From the NCBI GenBank assembly GCA_023416335.1, contig JAEZHY010000082.1, positions 1 to 13,540 of the forward strand: 13,540 nt of DNA. Direction: 5' to 3'. The notes below the pieces were generated by a model. That model saw only the letters and a program-made list of their open reading frames with translations. It was not told where the DNA came from and did no database searches. Below are positions 12,899-13,540 of this stretch, piece by piece. Source of the stretch: Pseudomonadota bacterium. Lineage in GTDB: Bacteria > Desulfobacterota > Syntrophobacteria > Syntrophobacterales > Syntrophobacteraceae. The position numbers and the translations under genes are program-made. The stretch's first letter is position 1. The number at the start of each line of letters is the position of its first letter.

Positions 12899-13540
12899 CT
12901 CGCTCCTTTCCAGCCATCTATCGCGAGCCCGGTGATGCTGAGCCGGTTTTTCCGAATCTGATCGAAAACCTTGCCTAGAAGATGGACCGGTTGAGAACCG
13001 TCAACAGTGAAAAGGCGGGCGGCAAGAGACGTTACGAAACGCGGATAAGATTGATAAAGCCGCCGGTTTTCAGTGAACTCCGGCGATTTCCGGTATGCTT
13101 CAAGATCGCGCAGGACGAAGCTTTCTTTCAGCTTTGATTGATAGCCGGCCAGCCCGGCCTTTGTGAAGTCGCCCTTTGCTTTGGCTGCCATGACCGCATT
13201 TGCCGCAGCTTCCCCCGAAGCAATGGCAAAGTCCATTCCGCGTACGACATAGCCAAGATTGAGCACAAAACCCGCCGCATCTCCGGCGACCAGAATCCCG
13301 TCGCCGAAAATCCGGGGAATCATGGCGAGCCCTGCTTCTGGGATCAGGTGTGCCGAGTACTCGGCAACCGTTCCTCCCTCTACGAGATGTGCCACCGAGG
13401 GGTTTGCCTTGAAATCCTCGATCAGGTCCGGAATCCTTATCTGGTTCTTCGCGAGTTCTCCGGCATTAACCACGAGCCCCAGGGATATGCTATTCCTGTT
13501 CGTGTAGAGAAAGCCCCCACCCTGCATCCCCCTCGTGCAG
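12889..13540 (-). CDS. fixC: FixC-type ETF:quinone oxidoreductase flavoprotein, C-terminal part (5' end outside window)
   Basis: The frame enters from the right edge without a start and reads ...CTRGMQGGGFLYTNRNSIS, a segment conserved in FixC proteins. It ends at TGA 12891-12889, so about 216 residues of the C-terminal part are in view. Visible are GDGILVAGDAAGFV, the conserved FAD-contact block (D-G-x-x-x-x-G-D-A-A-G), and GMDFAIASGEAAANAV, both typical of the geranylgeranyl-reductase/FixC flavoprotein family. The N-terminal Rossmann motif lies outside. FixC-type ETF dehydrogenases take electrons from ETF (FixAB), which collects them from acyl-CoA or other dehydrogenases, and deliver them to quinone. 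An internal ATG exists at 13527, but the homology-like sequence continues upstream of it. fixX overlaps its 3' end; fixA/fixB or an acyl-CoA dehydrogenase would be expected beyond the right edge. Confidence 0.94.
   Translation of the reverse strand, partial: CTRGMQGGGFLYTNRNSISLGLVVNAGELAKNQIRIPDLIEDFKANPSVAHLVEGGTVAEYSAHLIPEAGLAMIPRIFGDGILVAGDAAGFVLNLGYVVRGMDFAIASGEAAANAVMAAKAKGDFTKAGLAGYQSKLKESFVLRDLEAYRKSPEFTENRRLYQSYPRFVTSLAARLFTVDGSQPVHLLGKVFDQIRKNRLSITGLAIDGWKGARWL

Noticed and set aside
1..13540. CRISPR arrays, tRNA or rRNA genes, insertion sequences, phage or attachment sites
   Set aside because: No regular repeats, cloverleaf-like segments, transposase or integrase motifs, or paired terminal repeats were seen on either strand by eye.

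Overview
The window looks like a chromosome segment from an anaerobic, respiring bacterium, most likely a member of the Desulfobacterota (the former Deltaproteobacteria: sulfate reducers and syntrophs). This rests on gene content, not on a marker gene. The indicators are FixC/FixX-type ETF:quinone oxidoreductase genes beside a branched-chain amino acid (Liv) type ABC importer, a soluble fumarate-reductase-like flavoprotein, an old-yellow-enzyme family reductase, a LarA-like protein, and a sigma-54 activator with an NtrB-like kinase. No rRNA, tRNA, CRISPR array, insertion sequence or phage gene was seen.

Layout. Left, plus strand: the 3' end of a LarA-like (nickel-pincer-dependent isomerase family) gene (3-410), a possible 41-codon ORF (456-581), and a complete sigma-54-dependent response regulator (578-1957). 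The regulator converges, with an 18-base gap, on a long minus-strand array that fills the rest of the window. Read in its own direction (right to left) the array is: fixC (partial), fixX, livK, livH, livM, livG, livF, OYE-family reductase, cytoplasmic histidine kinase, stand-alone PAS protein, FAD-dependent fumarate-reductase-like protein, stand-alone Cache-domain protein. Most junctions are overlaps or short gaps. The exceptions are about 154 bases before livK, 98 after it (with a strong hairpin), 70 before the kinase and 126 before the PAS gene.

Working model (inference). The Liv system imports an amino-acid-like or small organic acid. It is processed in the cytoplasm by enzymes that include the two flavoproteins. 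Electrons from an ETF-linked dehydrogenase, probably encoded beyond the right edge, reach the quinone pool through FixCX. The kinase and the convergent sigma-54 activator probably form a two-component pair. The small PAS and Cache proteins, which carry sensor folds but no output domain, may feed ligand or redox information into it. The substrate cannot be read from the sequence.

Several starts were moved inward from the longest possible ORF, because an internal codon has a good Shine-Dalgarno sequence and fits the family N-terminus and operon spacing. This affects the Cache, FAD, PAS, kinase, OYE, LivF, LivG and LivM genes. The points most worth a second look are the sensor cluster with output-less PAS and Cache proteins, the kinase's unrecognised N-terminal half, G8 tracts in the kinase and OYE genes, altered active-site positions in both flavoproteins, the livK-livH hairpin, and the small ORF coupled to the regulator by a TGATG overlap.
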